DNA of 64,000 bases from positions 6,445,501 to 6,509,500 of the forward strand of contig CM069607.1 in the NCBI GenBank assembly GCA_035771175.1, written 5' to 3'. Made by a program: the position numbers and the translations under genes. Position 1 is the stretch's first letter. Every line of letters starts with the position of its first letter. The notes below the pieces were generated by a model. It had not been told where the DNA came from. It worked only from the letters and a program-made list of their open reading frames with translations, and ran no database searches. Origin of the DNA: Paratinospora sagittata. Its lineage: Eukaryota; Streptophyta; Magnoliopsida; Ranunculales; Menispermaceae. Below are positions 11,591 to 24,300 of the stretch, piece after piece.

Positions 11591-14065
11591 TTGTATTAAT
11601 TTAACTCTAAATTGTCCTTGGAATTTGATGATCTTGTACCGTTCATGATTGAAAAATTATTTGAAAAGTTAAAAAATATATAGTTTACGTAGTTGATGGC
11701 GAAGTCTTTTTATATATCTTAAAATTATTCAAAATGCCCTTCTTTTAATTTTACAATTTTAGTTGCAACTACTCAATTAATCCATTACCTTCTTCTTAGC
11801 TTTTTTTTTTTTCAATTTAGATTTATATATTTTTATTTTTATTCTTCTTTAAAATATACCCTATAATTTTTGCATAATACATTTTTTGTATATAATAATA
11901 ATAATAATAATATCTTAAGTTAAATATTATTAGTAAATACTTAATTTTTTTTTTAAGAAAAAGACTTCAAATATTAATATTTTAATAGTTTTACAACCAC
12001 TTCAATTAATTTTTTCTGTGCATGTTATCAAAGGTATTTTTTGAAAGAAATATACTCTCGAAAAATTGCTACAATTTTATACATCTATAGTTTGTTAGAA
12101 ACATGAGGAAAAATGAGTGCTTCCTGTTCTGAAACAGAAATTAATCAAGATAGAATAATCACTTTTAAGAAAGCAAAGATTGCATGCAGTTGTACATTTT
12201 AGGGTCCAGAGAAATAATAAATGTCTTTTTAAGAGAAGCCAAGTGGCTGTGCTAAAATATTGCCATATAATATTACAAGTCAGCCAAGGCCAGAGCATCT
12301 TTCATGCCAACGTCGGTTTATATAAAATAATAGTCATTATTATAGTCAAAATGCGAAATTTAATAAATTAAAGGATGGATATGTTTTCATTTTTTTTTAA
12401 TTTTTAGAGAAATATTTTTATAATTCAAAAATTATATTCAAAATCATACTCATACTGATGTGGTGTACGATAAGTAGTGAATATTTTTTTTTTCTCTCTC
12501 GTAATGTGGTAATGTGAACATCAGCTTAGGTTTAATTTTGGGTATATATCTTAAATTATTTTATTTTTATTCTCTCGCAGCAAGATTAATAGTGTTAAAT
12601 AATCTTATTAGATTTTTTATTGGTCACATATATCTTTAAATAATCGATTTTAAATCCTTTAATTAATAATTTGAATAATTTGATTATTGGTAGTGGAAAA
12701 TGATTAGAGCTTGACTTAATATTTTATTACAACTAAGCAACTAGCTTACTTGATCTAAATGACATAGAATATGATATCATATATATTTTTAAACAATCAA
12801 CTAGCTAGCTTGCTTCATGGGGATAAAATATTTCTCTAATAAATGAAAAAAATAAAAAAGAAAAAAGAAAAAGAAAAAATGTACCAAGACATAATAAAAT
12901 ACAAAAGTTGCTCCTTATAATAAAATCATATATAGCCTTTCAACTTTCTCTATGGCCATGCTTACATATATTAATTATACAAGTCACCTAATCTTTTCAT
13001 ACTATTTCAACGTAAATCAATTCCAATATATTTTTCACCAATTATATATATTCATATAAGAATTAAAGATAATGGGTAAGACATGCACGAAAATATATAT
13101 ATATATATATAAACAAAAATACAATTTCTTGCTCATAAGACTGAGAACGGTTAATGGCCGTTGGGGCCGTTTATGTTGCTTACAATACTAATTTCCAACG
13201 GTTTTAATCTAGATCTCCGGCGGGATCTTAGAAGATGGTCAAACTAAATTTCGTAAGAGATATGCACCAATCAATAATGGCCACGTGTAGGGAACAACAA
13301 CGCAAAGGACCACATGGTTTTGTGTGCCCCAGAACGAGTGCATTAGATTTTCTCGCACGTGTACGGTGCTGCAAATCCATCGGCGTGTCGGAACTTTTCA
13401 GTTTTGTCACACGACACGCGCGCGACCCGGACAGAGAGCGGAAAAATGGAAATTATTTATTTATTTATTTATTTATTTTTAAAAAGAAAAGACGAAAATT
13501 AAATGGGATGAAGTTAATTTTAATCCGTACTACACGTTATAAGATAATATTTTTTTTACATGCTCTCAAGTTCAGTTGGCTATTAAATTGGGCTATCAAA
13601 TCTGTAGGTGCTTAAATAAAACGTTTCATAAAAGTAAGTCTTAGTAATTTTATTTTCTTTATGAATCTTACCTTAAAATAATACATAGCCAAACGTTAAA
13701 CTTATCTTTAGAATTGAATCTCGAATAGAATGAAAAAAATTGAAGAAGATGGGCCCTCATTAAATAACATATATAAATAAATAAAAGCAATTTTTTTCTT
13801 CAAATTTTTTAAAAAAATGTCGATTCTTCAGGTACATTGGTTAGACAAGTAAAAGCGTTTTCTTATTAAATTTATCTTTGAAGTTTAATTCTAAAAATAT
13901 AATATCAAAAAAAAAAAAACTCAAAATATAATAAGAAGAATAAAAAGGTACTTTCTCTTTGAAAATGACCCAACTTAACACATATACAAAGAATCTTACT
14001 TCAAAAAAATAATGAATAGTTTTGAAATTCTATATCAAATAAGCCATTGACAAATTCTTAGTAGG
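11591..14065. other. AT-rich intergenic DNA with simple repeats
   Basis: No gene is visible. The stretch is AT-rich with (TAA)n near 11893, (AT)n near 13095 and (TTTA)n near 13455. An island of higher GC at 13140-13435 contains two ACGT-core sites (CCACGTGT near 13281 and GCACGTGT near 13355), but no coding signature or exon structure was seen. Confidence 0.6.
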
Positions 14066-14460
14066 CTTTTTTTTTTTTTTTTTTTTTTGAGAGTAAACAA
14101 ATAGATTCATTAAGAGCAAAAATTCAGTAAAAAGAGCACCAGCGGTGCTTAAACAAAACAAGGGTCGCATTGGGTAGCAGACAACAACAGGCAACAACAA
14201 TAAAAGCCGATCAAAACAAGCAGTTGTTCCAACTCCTTGCCCAATCTCTAATGGAATAATCCCCGTTGATTTTAAAATCTACAGTCCAAAAATCATCTAC
14301 AGTCCATGCACTTGCCAATAAAATGATAGCACTCCACAAACAATCAGCACTCCTATAGGCAATTTGTATCATATAATTTAGAAAAGGAGTTTATCAAACT
14401 TTGTGACTCCACGCACTCTAATAAGTGGGAATAAGAAGCTTTGAAAGGAATATCAATATA
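14066..14460 (-). mobile_element. 3' end of an L1-type LINE
   Basis: A run of about 19 T's starts the segment, equal to a poly(A) tail on the minus strand. Reading away from it, the minus strand has a 3' UTR and then decayed coding sequence ending in a 'SWNNCLF stop' wording, typical of the C-terminal end of plant LINE reverse-transcriptase proteins. The copy is 5'-truncated. I could not find a flanking target duplication. Confidence 0.5.
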
Positions 14461-15396
14461 TACCCTCAAAAATACCCAGCAAAAAAAAAAAAGAAAAGAA
14501 AAAAAACCCACAAAAGAATTTACTTCCTGTACTTTTCAAGTTTTAAGTTAAAAGAAAAAAAATTGAAATAATAATAGGTTCAGTTCAGAGCAAGGCAGGT
14601 TGAAATTGTGTACGGTGGACCATGCATTAATACGTCTAATGTTTGGAGCAAGACACTTGGTTCTGATAATTAAGGATCATTAATATTGCTCATTAATTTC
14701 AATGGCCCCTCCAATCAGAAAAATAAAAATAAAAATAAAAATAAAAATAAAAAAATAATAATAATCCCACATGGATACAAAAGTTAATGTGTCATATCCC
14801 AACATGCATGCATGTAATGTGTCCTATCTCTTGCAGGCCGCCAATATGGTTATGACACGATAGGGTAGAAAAGTGAGATTTCCACTCATTCTTAATCACA
14901 AAAAATATTACACCTTCATGTGTTTATTGAATTTGTATTTTCTTTTGTAGGTCTTAATGTGTATAATAAAAATGCAACAGCTTCTATTGTTTTCAGTGAG
15001 TAGAGTTAGAAGCTCCCGGAGAAGAAAATGGAATCAGTATCAAAGTTAGACAAAAGTAAAAGATAAAAATAAAATAAAGTGAAACTACGGCAGAGATCTG
15101 TATCATATTAAAAATATTGATCATAATGAGGGCCCTACACACAAGAATAAATCAAGTGCCACCACTGATTTTTCTCAGCCAAAAAAACACCAATATATAT
15201 TGAAGCATTAATGGGTCCCTCCACTATTTACAAGTGATAGTTAAGTCTCATGATAATAATAATAGAGTATTTTGCACAAGCAAAGACTAGGAATAGAAGA
15301 ATAGAAAAATCAAAGAATATAATCCACAAATCAACTTCCTCCCATCTGATCTTCCATTACAATGGAGACAAATTAAAATTCTTTTGAGTTTTTTAC
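14461..15396. other. Upstream region of the lipoxygenase gene
   Basis: No gene is seen. It contains an (AAAAT)n tract near 14722-14755 and AT-rich DNA. The proximal 400 bp should include the lipoxygenase promoter; I did not identify reliable factor sites apart from the TATA box at 15397. Confidence 0.5.
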
Positions 15397-15404
15397 TATA
15401 AATA
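15397..15404 (+). promoter_or_regulatory. TATA box of the lipoxygenase gene
   Basis: TATAAATA lies 178 bp upstream of the ATG, in a pyrimidine-rich setting typical of plant core promoters. It predicts a start site near 15430 and a 5' UTR of about 145 nt. Confidence 0.6.
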
Positions 15405-15509
15405 CACCTCAAACAGCCTTCCAAATTAATCAAAAAACAAGTACTAGCTCTATATTCTATCCATCTAATTCCCACTCTTTCTCTTGTTTGCTATTGTTTT
15501 AATTCATAT

Positions 15510-15611
15510 ATGTTGCATCTTCTGCTGTTGCAGATCAGATTAAATCTCTTCTTCTGCAAGGAATTAAAGGTGAAATGGGGAAGAAGAAGATCAAAGGGTT
15601 GGTTGTGCTGA
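15510..15611 (+). other. Overlapping upstream open reading frame in the lipoxygenase leader
   Basis: An ATG at 15510 opens 33 codons in another frame, passes through the main ATG at 15575 and stops at 15611. Its context is weak (T at -3), whereas the main ATG has G at -3 and G at +4. Leaky scanning would be needed for full expression. It disappears if the leader is spliced at the TGTTGCAG near 15525-15532 or if transcription starts later. Confidence 0.4.
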
Positions 15612-18600
15612 TGAAGAAGAACGTTTTGGACTTCAATGATCTCAAGGCATCTGTGCTTGATCGAGTTCATGAATTAGTAGGAAAAGGAGTGTGTTTTCAG
15701 CTTATCAGTGCTGATCGTGGAGACCCAGGTCAGTTTTTCTTTCTGCTTAGTTTTCATAAGAATTTGAGCTTAAGATTTCTGAGGAAGATAGGAAGAAGCT
15801 TTGCTTACTGTTCTTCTCTTTTTTATTGGTTAATTTGAACCCTTTTATTAATTCTTCTTCTTCTTCTTCTTCTTCTTCTTCTTCTTCTTCTTCTTCTTCT
15901 TCTTCTTCTTCTTCTTCTTCTTCTTCTTCTTCTTCTTCTTCTATCATGATTTGGACTTGCATACTTTATTGAAGATGCTTTTATTCCACCAGATAAAAAT
16001 TGCATATGATCCTTTTTTTTTTTTTTCTCTTAGTAATTGTGATATTTCTCTTCTTTCCGGCTTTCATTTTTCATTCATTTCCTTAGTTTCATTCAATTTA
16101 AGAAATTAATTTCGATTATTTGTTACTCTTCTATGATATTTGTATTAGATGATGGTCTTATTAAATAATTTTTGCATAGTATGCTTTTAATAGAAGTTAT
16201 TTATTATCAAAATTTCCCTTATTAAATAGCACCATTAATGTTAAACTAAACATTGTAATAATGGCTTAAAAAATCTTTGATTTCAATAGCCACTTGATCA
16301 ACATTTCTTCTACATTTAATACGATTTGAAAGCAATCATTGATCATAACCATACATTTCATTAATTAGTAGTTTTTTTCAGTATTAAGGGTTGACATATA
16401 TAGTGGTAAAGTTGAAACAAATTTATATAAATAGTTTTACTTTATCAAGTAACCATAATACAAAAGATGCAACATTATGAATTTGTTCCCTTTAAATAGT
16501 TTTCTAAACAAATTTATCAAATAAAGCTTCTAACCCTCCAAATCTGCATGAGTTTTTACCTTAATCTATACAAAAATAAATCTTTCTATTAAAAATAAAA
16601 TAAAAAGAGATGCAAGACCTTCTTTGATAAAAATCAAGTTTCTATGAACAGAAAACTGCAAGAAAGGAAGAGTTGGAGAACCTGCCTATATAGAAGATTG
16701 GATTACAACAATTACTCCATTGGTAGCTGGTGAGTCTGCTTACAAGGTTACATTTGACTGGGATGAGGAAGATGGCGTTCCCGGGGCTTTCATCATCAAG
16801 AACTTCCACCACAGTCAGTTCTACCTCAAGAGCCTCACCCTTAAAGACGTTCCAGAAGCCGGTCAAATCCATTTCGTCTGCAATTCTTGGATTTACCCCG
16901 CCCAGCGATACAACCATGATCGAGTTTTCTTCACCAACCAGGTACAAAAACCTGTCGTTTTAAATCAATAATGAAATTCACATTGTTAGAATTAGCACCA
17001 TATTATTATACATCGTTAGATCTCTACCTAATAATAATAGCTTTTGGGTTTTGTGGTTGTCTAACATGGTATTATTAGAGCGCTCAGTTTGTAAAGATTA
17101 TGCATGGAGTGAAACGCTTTTGGAATTAGCTCGATATAATTGTTGGGTTTCTTCGAGTAAAGTCATAGAAGCAGAAAACCACAATTGTCTAATGAAAAGG
17201 AAAATTGTCTTAATGGAGGTTCAGGAGCTAACCGTTGTGATCTTTGCTGCAGTCTTATCTTCCATGCAATACACCAGAGCCTCTGCTCAAGTACAGGGAA
17301 GAAGAGCTTGTGAACCTTAGAGGAGATGGGACTGGGGAGCGCAAAGAGTGGGATAGAATCTATGATTATGCACTATATAATGATCTGGGTGAGCCTGATA
17401 AGGGCCCCGAACATGCTCGCCCTATCATTGGGGCATCAGAAGAGTACCCTTATCCTCGAAGAGGAAGAACCGGTCGACCACCTACGAAGACAGGTCAGAT
17501 CACAAATTTGAATTAGTTCATGCTCATAGAACAGTTTATATATTTTTCTACTAATTGAATAGATGATGTTTGAGATTTAATGAATTCGAGATAAGTGACT
17601 AACTCTATATATGTGATAGCAGATCCTAATACTGAGAGCAGAGTCTCTCTCTTGAGCCTGGACGTTTATGTTCCAAGAGATGAAAGGTTTGGTCATTTGA
17701 GGGTGGCAGATTTCCTTGGATATGCTCTAAAAGCACTGGTTCAACTTCTAGTTCCAGAGGCTACGGGCATTGATAGCACGCCAAATGAATTCAACAATTT
17801 ACAAGACATACTAGACCTCTATGAGAAAGGAGTCAAACTGCCCGATTGTCCACGCAACAAACTTAGGGACTTCATGCCCTCGGAGACGATCAGAGAACTT
17901 CTTCGTACAGATGGTGAAAAGCTTTTCAGATTCCCTATCCCTCAAGTGATCCAAGGCATATAATTTGATGTTCTGATATTGCTCTACTTGTTTCACTTAA
18001 TATCTGCAAATAATACAAAGTAAAATATATATATGAATGTTTATAATGCAACATGGATATGCCACAGAGGATAAGTTTGCTTGGAGGACGGATGAAGAAT
18101 TTGCTCGAGAAATGCTAGCCGGATTGAACCCGGTTTGCATCTGCCTTCTTGAAGTAAGTTGAAACTTTCACAATCTCATGGATTCAAATCCATTATTGAG
18201 TAATGTTTCTGGCTCATTTTTTGAGTAAATCTGCAGGAGTTTCCCCCAACTAGCAAGCTTGATCCTGAAGTCTATGGCAACCAGAACAGTTCAATAACCA
18301 AAGAACATATTGAAGAGAATCTAGAGGGACTAACTGTGGGCAAGGTAAAATTAAAGTTGTGATGAGCTCATCAATATCACCTTCATATGTAAATCTTTCT
18401 TTTTCTATCTCTTTGTAAGAAATAGATGTAATTATCCTTGGTGAAGCACTAAACATGTGATTATTTTTCTACTTATGTTCAGGCTCTTGAGAACAAGAAG
18501 CTTTTTATATTAGATCACCATGATATAACGATGCCATACCTTAACCGCGTAAACAGCACAACAACAAAGACCTATGCCACAAGAACACTTCTCTTCCTCA

Positions 18601-20325
18601 AAGAAGATGGCACCTTGAAACCATTAGCAATCGAGCTGAGCTTGCCGCACCCTGATGGTGAAGAACATGGTGCAGTAAGCAAAATCTACACACCAGCAGA
18701 AGATGGCATTGAGGGTTCACTTTGGCAACTTGCCAAAGCTTATGTTGGCGTTGTTGACACCGGGGTTCACCAACTCATTAGCCACTGGTAAGATAGATTC
18801 TGTAGAAATTATGAACTTTATCTTCTCTAAAAGTAGTTCTATATATGATATGTGTTAGGTGGACCTGGATCTTAGCTAGTACCGATATATATTGTTCTCA
18901 ATTTAATCACCTCTAGGCCTAGATATGGGGTTTTACTAATTTTTCGACATCCGATTTCGGTTTATAACCTATCTGATTGCTCTTGCAGGCTTCACACCCA
19001 CGCAACAATGGAACCATTCATAATTGCCACTAACAGACAGTTAAGTGTTCTTCATCCAATCCACAAACTTCTCCATCCTCACTTCAAGGACACCATGAAC
19101 ATAAACGCATTAGCTCGGCAAGCCCTCCTCAACGCTGGTGGTGCTCTTGAAAGAACAGTCTTCCCAGCAAAATACTCAGTAGAAATGTCCTCAGTAAGTT
19201 ACAAATCATGGGTTTTCACAGAACAAGCACTCCCAGCAGATCTTATCAAAAGGTAATAAATTAACAAAACCCAAGAACTAACACATCAAAATATTAGTAG
19301 TAGCTTGATATGCATTATTTAACCTTTACTTATTAGCTATAATTTTTCAGTGTTTTCTAACATGATATTAGAACATTGGTTTTAAAAGAGGTCTTAGCTC
19401 TTGGGTTCAAGTCTCGTTAATATACATTGTTGGACCTTCACCTATTAGCTATAGCTTTTGGGTGCAGTTTCTAACACCAAAAAAAAAAAAAAACCTGTGA
19501 GGTTGTTTTCTTTTTTATTTTTTAAATTGAGTAAAATTGAAATGTTGTTGATGCAGAGGAATGGCAGTGCCAGATGAAAACCACCCTCATAAACTACGCT
19601 TACTAATTGAAGACTACCCATATGCCGTTGATGGCCTTGATGTCTGGTTTGCAATTGAGAAATGGGTCCATGATTACTGCATCATATACTATCCAACAGA
19701 TGATCTAATCCAAGCCGACCTGGAGCTCCAATCATGGTGGACCGAGATCCGAACCATGGGCCATGGAGACAAGAAAGACGAGCCATGGTGGCCCAAAATG
19801 GACACCCTTCAAGACCTAGTCCTCTCATGCAGCATCACCATATGGGTTGCATCAGCCCTTCACGCAGCCATCAATTTCGGGCAGTACCCTTATGGAGGGT
19901 ATCTTCCGAACCGGCCTTCGATAAGCCGGCGGTTCATGCCCGAACCAGGAACCACAGAGCATGAAGAACTGGGCCTGGACCCAGACCAGGCCTTCTTGAA
20001 AACGATCACGAGCCAGTTTTACACGGTTTTGGGTGTGACCCTTATAGAGATTTTGTCCAAGCATGCTTCTGATGAAGTGTATTTGGGCCAAAGGGATACG
20101 GCAGAGTGGACCGCAGATGAAAAGGCGTTGCGGGCATTTAAAGAATTTGGGAGCAGGTTAGTGAAGATTGAGAATGAGATTATAGAGAGGAATGAGAGTG
20201 TGGAGTTGAGGAATAGAACTGGGCCTGCTAAGATGCCTTATACCTTGTTGTTTCCTAACACTTCTGATCATTCTCGTGTTGGTGGGCTTACAGGTAGAGG
20301 GATTCCTAATAGTGTCATCATATGA
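15575..20325 (+). CDS. LOX1-like: Lipoxygenase, linoleate 9S-lipoxygenase type (nine exons)
   Basis: Adds O2 to linoleic and linolenic acid, giving hydroperoxides for oxylipin synthesis. Exons: 15575-15728, 16652-16941, 17253-17493, 17623-17955, 18068-18153, 18237-18344, 18483-18787, 18989-19252, 19557-20325. All phases join, giving 849 residues, near the usual 860. There is no transit peptide, so a cytosolic 9-LOX is likelier than a plastid 13-LOX. A PLAT domain (about 20-150) is followed by the lipoxygenase domain, which opens with [11 protein letters not shown] (149 on). Iron ligands are His505 and His510 (ISHWLHTHA), His696 and Asn700 ([12 protein letters not shown]) and the C-terminal Ile849. 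The 9/13 specificity region reads NRPSISRR, so position specificity is inferred rather than proven. Intron 4 has a GC donor and intron 1 a (TTC)30 tract. The nine-exon layout is common in plant 9-LOX genes. No break or missing ligand was found. Confidence 0.93.
15852..15941 (+). repeat. (TTC)30 microsatellite in lipoxygenase intron 1
   Basis: Ninety bases of uninterrupted TTC, equal to GAA on the other strand, lie about 120 bp after the first donor site. The perfect repetition suggests recent growth and likely length variation. Confidence 0.97.
16980..17080 (+). repeat. Short dispersed repeat in lipoxygenase intron 2
   Basis: Contains an ATAGCTTTTGGGT block ending in CTAACA that is also present in intron 8 (about 19420-19475). 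The two share ordered wording over about 50 bp, so both introns probably carry pieces of one short interspersed or MITE-like repeat. Confidence 0.4.
17956..18067 (+). other. GC-AG intron (intron 4 of the lipoxygenase gene)
   Basis: To keep the conserved protein reading (VIQ then EDKFAW) exon 4 must end at 17955, and the next bases are GCATAT instead of GT. The acceptor is ACAG. No GT nearby gives an in-frame join. Confidence 0.75.
18855..18938 (+). repeat. Short dispersed repeat in lipoxygenase intron 7
   Basis: About 80 bp resembles 35105-35185 at roughly three bases in four (GTGTTA.G.GGA..TGGATCT...CTAGTAC.GAT...CTCAATTTAA). It is a non-coding repeat of unknown class. Confidence 0.4.
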
Positions 20326-20370
20326 TGAAGCACAGAGGAGGTGGCTTTGGCTGGTGTGTTAATTTTGTGA

Positions 20371-20376
20371 AATAAA
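20371..20376 (+). terminator. Polyadenylation signal of the lipoxygenase gene
   Basis: AATAAA lies 46 bp after the stop codon, with a second AATAAA-containing stretch near 20420 and T/G-rich DNA between them. This is consistent with a 3' UTR of about 80-150 nt. Confidence 0.5.
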
Positions 20377-20429
20377 ATTGAAGTTTGCTGCTGTTGTTGT
20401 ACAGTGTTTGTTTCATATTAAAATAAAAG

Positions 20430-21347
20430 GGATGGTTTATTCAGCTCTTTGGTGCCTTCGTTTGAATTCATGAGTTTATGGTTTGAAAAGGAAATGTTGT
20501 GTTTGATTTGTGATTTAAATACAGACATCAGTTTTCATTAATCTTGTATTTTCTCCCTAGGTACCCTCTGTTATGGGTCGTCTGAAAAGAAATAAATTCA
20601 AAAAGGAGAAAGAAAACAACAGGTGTTCAAGAGGCATCTGATTCATCTCATGGGCATTCATAGACAAGTGTAGTTGACCATTCTTAGACACCAGAAAAGA
20701 TTGATAGAGCAGCTCAACTCTCAAGGTGTGTGCAATAAAAAGAAATTGAACAAGCATCTCAAGGAGGTAAGGATAAGCATCTTCTGCAAAGATAAAAAGT
20801 TTGTAAGCACCTCAAGTTACTATCATAGGTGATTTTGATGTGATTGCAAAACAAGGTAAATTGAAGACTGTTGGAATATATATCTTTAACTGCAGTCATC
20901 TGATCTAAGCAATTTAAGGGGAGACTGAAAGAACTTCACTTATTGAAAGAGAGGTAAAAGAGAAGGGTGTATTCCTTCGTAAACAATATGCACATTCCCA
21001 TTCCATGTTAAAATTTGTGCTTTTCTATGTGTAATATTCTCCACCAGCTTTGATCATGCAGTTCGCTGGCGCTTGAATATGGTTCATTTTCACCGAAGTA
21101 TAATTCAACGTCTCATTTTCATCGGTACGAGTCAAGACTCATATACTTAGAACGCAAAACAGGCCTATATATGGAGCACGAAACAAATTTAAGATTTTAT
21201 TTGATGAATGTTGAAAGCTGTCGGAACCACTGAAAGTTAAATGGATTTACATGTGGAAAATGTAAAGCATATTTTCACAAGAGGATGGTTTTTCTTTTAG
21301 TGTTTTTTTTCTTCCCAATTGCATCTTACCCATATATATATATATTT
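20430..21347. other. Spacer between two convergent genes
   Basis: There is no recognisable gene or transposon. The two genes end facing each other, so this holds both 3' flanks. Confidence 0.6.
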
Positions 21348-24300
21348 CTAGAGAAGAGATGCCAAATTGAGCTGTACATCTTCTTTGGCACGAGCATCAA
21401 ACGGGTTATCACCAATATAAAGATCTAAAACAGATCTGCACAGAAGTTTGCTCTGGATACCTCCAATCTCCTTGCCATCAACTAAAGAACATAGACGTAG
21501 AAGAGTGAGCGAGTTAGATGAATCAATTATAAATGAATTGGTGAAAATTCAAAGAATCTTTCGTTGAAACTGTTGGAAATCATGAAAAAGCATGAGAACA
21601 TAACATTGAAAAACAGTATTATATGGAGCATGGAGATGAAGTTGCCTGAGGTTTCAAACAGCCTTACTGTCAAAAAGAACTAAATTTACAAAGGGTTAAG
21701 AAACAAGCTAGGAGAGAGAAAACCAGTTATCTGAATTTTGTTTTATATCTATGTATAATATGTTCATGTTTGGTTAATGTCATTGAGTGTGAGAGTGGCT
21801 CATTAGTGATGAAATTAGTATGAATTTCATGGAAATGATGGAGGCATCAAATACATGAGGAAAATACAAGGCCAAGTTTAGATAGAAACGAGCAGCAATA
21901 GAGACTACATAGTTCAGATGCCCATTTTCCTCATAGTTGCTATAAAATATGAGTAAAAACCAGACAGTTGCTATAGAGAAAAACATAGAATCAAGGTTTT
22001 AAAAAATAAAACAAATAGAAAACAGAAAAGAAGACAAATAGCAATAGCAAATTGAGAATGATAACTGCAAATCATTGTAACTATGCACCGTAATTTCCAC
22101 AACACAGAAGAAAAATGATCTCACTTGTGATGCGAAGCAAATGGCCATATTCCCTTGAAAGTTCTATCACAGAGCCCCGTGGTATTTTGTATTCATCTTT
22201 AAACAGGGAAGTGAACCTACAATCAAAATGACACATTGGAGTTTAGTTACAGAAAGAAGAAAAAAAAAAGTATGCTGATAGATTTTACTTAATAAGTCAG
22301 AATAATCAGTTCTCGCTTCTCATGTTTCTTTTCATTAAGTAACACTATTGGACCATACTAAGGGGATATCAAGTGAGAAACAAATGAAGACGCAGGTATG
22401 GAGTTTCTTGGATATCATCTCATACCATCTTACCCAGACTAAGCTTATCCAAGAAAGACACAAGTGGAAATGAGAAAAATCCAATGATCTCCAAAACATA
22501 GAGAGCCCAACTAGTGAATAGGTTAGAGAACAACAATTGTGCAATATAATGAAAGGCAGAAAAATATAACAATACTTGATTCATGACTTACAAGCCACTC
22601 ACCTCTGAAGTAGTTCTTTGTTATCTGCCCCACCAAACTTTTGGAGTCTGCTCCCAACAGATTCCTCGAAGGCACTACGAACAGAGCCTATACTTAATCT
22701 TCCATAGACAATTTGAAGCCTAACAGTCATGCCTATATCCTTGTCCATTGCATCTTCTTGGAACTGTTTATTTCCTTTAAGTTCAGTAACTGAGAGTTTG
22801 CCATATTTCTCACTCAGCAAATTCTTTATGTCAGCATCATCAGCATAAACACCTGTAAAAATTGCAGATAATTTTTAATGCAGTGCACTTCTTTCACAGA
22901 TTAGAGTAGATGAAGTGACGCAGAAAATTGACATAAAGATACATCTAGACATGAGTGGAGTGAACTGAGTAGCATTTGACAAACATTTCAAACGACTGAA
23001 AATGCTTTAAAAAGGGCATGAGGACAACTAATACCACAAATCTTTATAAAGAGCATACATCAAACAATGAGGCAGGTATTGAAGTTACACTACCGGAAAT
23101 TTTCACAAGACCGATGAAATGGCTGGGGTGAAGGGTTCACATGTTGAACAATTTCTACCTTCCTTATGTGGCTGTTCTGGCATACCCTCTACCATATCAT
23201 TAAAGGTAGAATGCTTTCCCTTTGGAGGAAGGAAGAATCAAGTTATAAACACATGTTCTGCCCAACATGTGTTTATCACCTCATTGGTGTGTCCTTTGCC
23301 AGCAGGAGGGGGACTATGTCGATCATATCTTCTTCCATTGTTAGTATGCGAAGAGGATCTGGTGGGAATGGCTTGTCTTATCTGGAAATAGATTCCTCAT
23401 CCCTCAGTATATTGAGGAAGGATTATCTTTATGTCATATCCTGTCTTTATCAGTGGCAGAGAGGGGCGTGGGTGTGATTGCATCTTATGCGTCACTTTGG
23501 ATGATTTGGCCCGAACGCAATAACAGAATATTCCATAATTCAGCTAAGTCTGAAATGCAATTATGGGAGGATATTACGCTCAAGGCAAGTTCTTGGATTT
23601 TTGCCTCGCCTTTAGCTACAGGTTTTTCAGTTTCAGACTGGTTGCTAAATTGGAATAATTGCATGTACTTGGGTAGAGGTTAAGATATTTGAGAGTAGTA
23701 GGGTTGTGGGTGGATTACATTGTTGGGTCAGCTGCTGTGGGGATTTTTGTATATAAGGGTTGGGGGCATCATTCTTCTATCACATCTTGTGATAACTGTT
23801 TGATGTATTATTCTCTTTTTGTGAATCAATATTATTGCAATTGTTTCTGCTAAAAAAAAAGCTATAAAGTTCTTTTTTCTTTTTCTACTGGATAGTACAA
23901 CCTGCGATAGGAGGATAGGGATACCATATGAGTCTGTGATAAATGCAAAAGTGTATTTTGAAGTGGTTATCAGATGATTGTCTATAGTAAGCATACCCAT
24001 ATTTCATTAAGATTGATTTCCTTTTGAAACAATTAAGTTGGTTTGGATACATGTAACAAAGACCGTTAGATAAGCTAGTCGAGAATTAAAAGTGATCAAT
24101 TGATAATTAACAATAATGATAGAGAGAGAAGATATACGACAACATGGAAAAAGATAAAAAAAATTTTGGTAATCAAAAGGGTATTCGGCCCCCCTCAACC
24201 AACTAATCCTTTGGGGCAAGTTGTGGACCTCCCAACCATCACATGCCGAGAGACTAAAAGGTGGTTGGACTAATTCTTAATTGAATCCAAGTCAATTAAT

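Noticed and set aside
13228..13615. Open frames in the GC-richer island upstream of the lipoxygenase
   Set aside because: No domain, no codon pattern and no splice structure; the composition alone could produce them.
15747..16005. Minus-strand open frames with long Glu or Arg runs
   Set aside because: They are only translations of the (TTC)30 microsatellite inside lipoxygenase intron 1.
19734..20091. Open frames overlapping the last lipoxygenase exon in other frames
   Set aside because: Shadows of the conserved lipoxygenase coding sequence.
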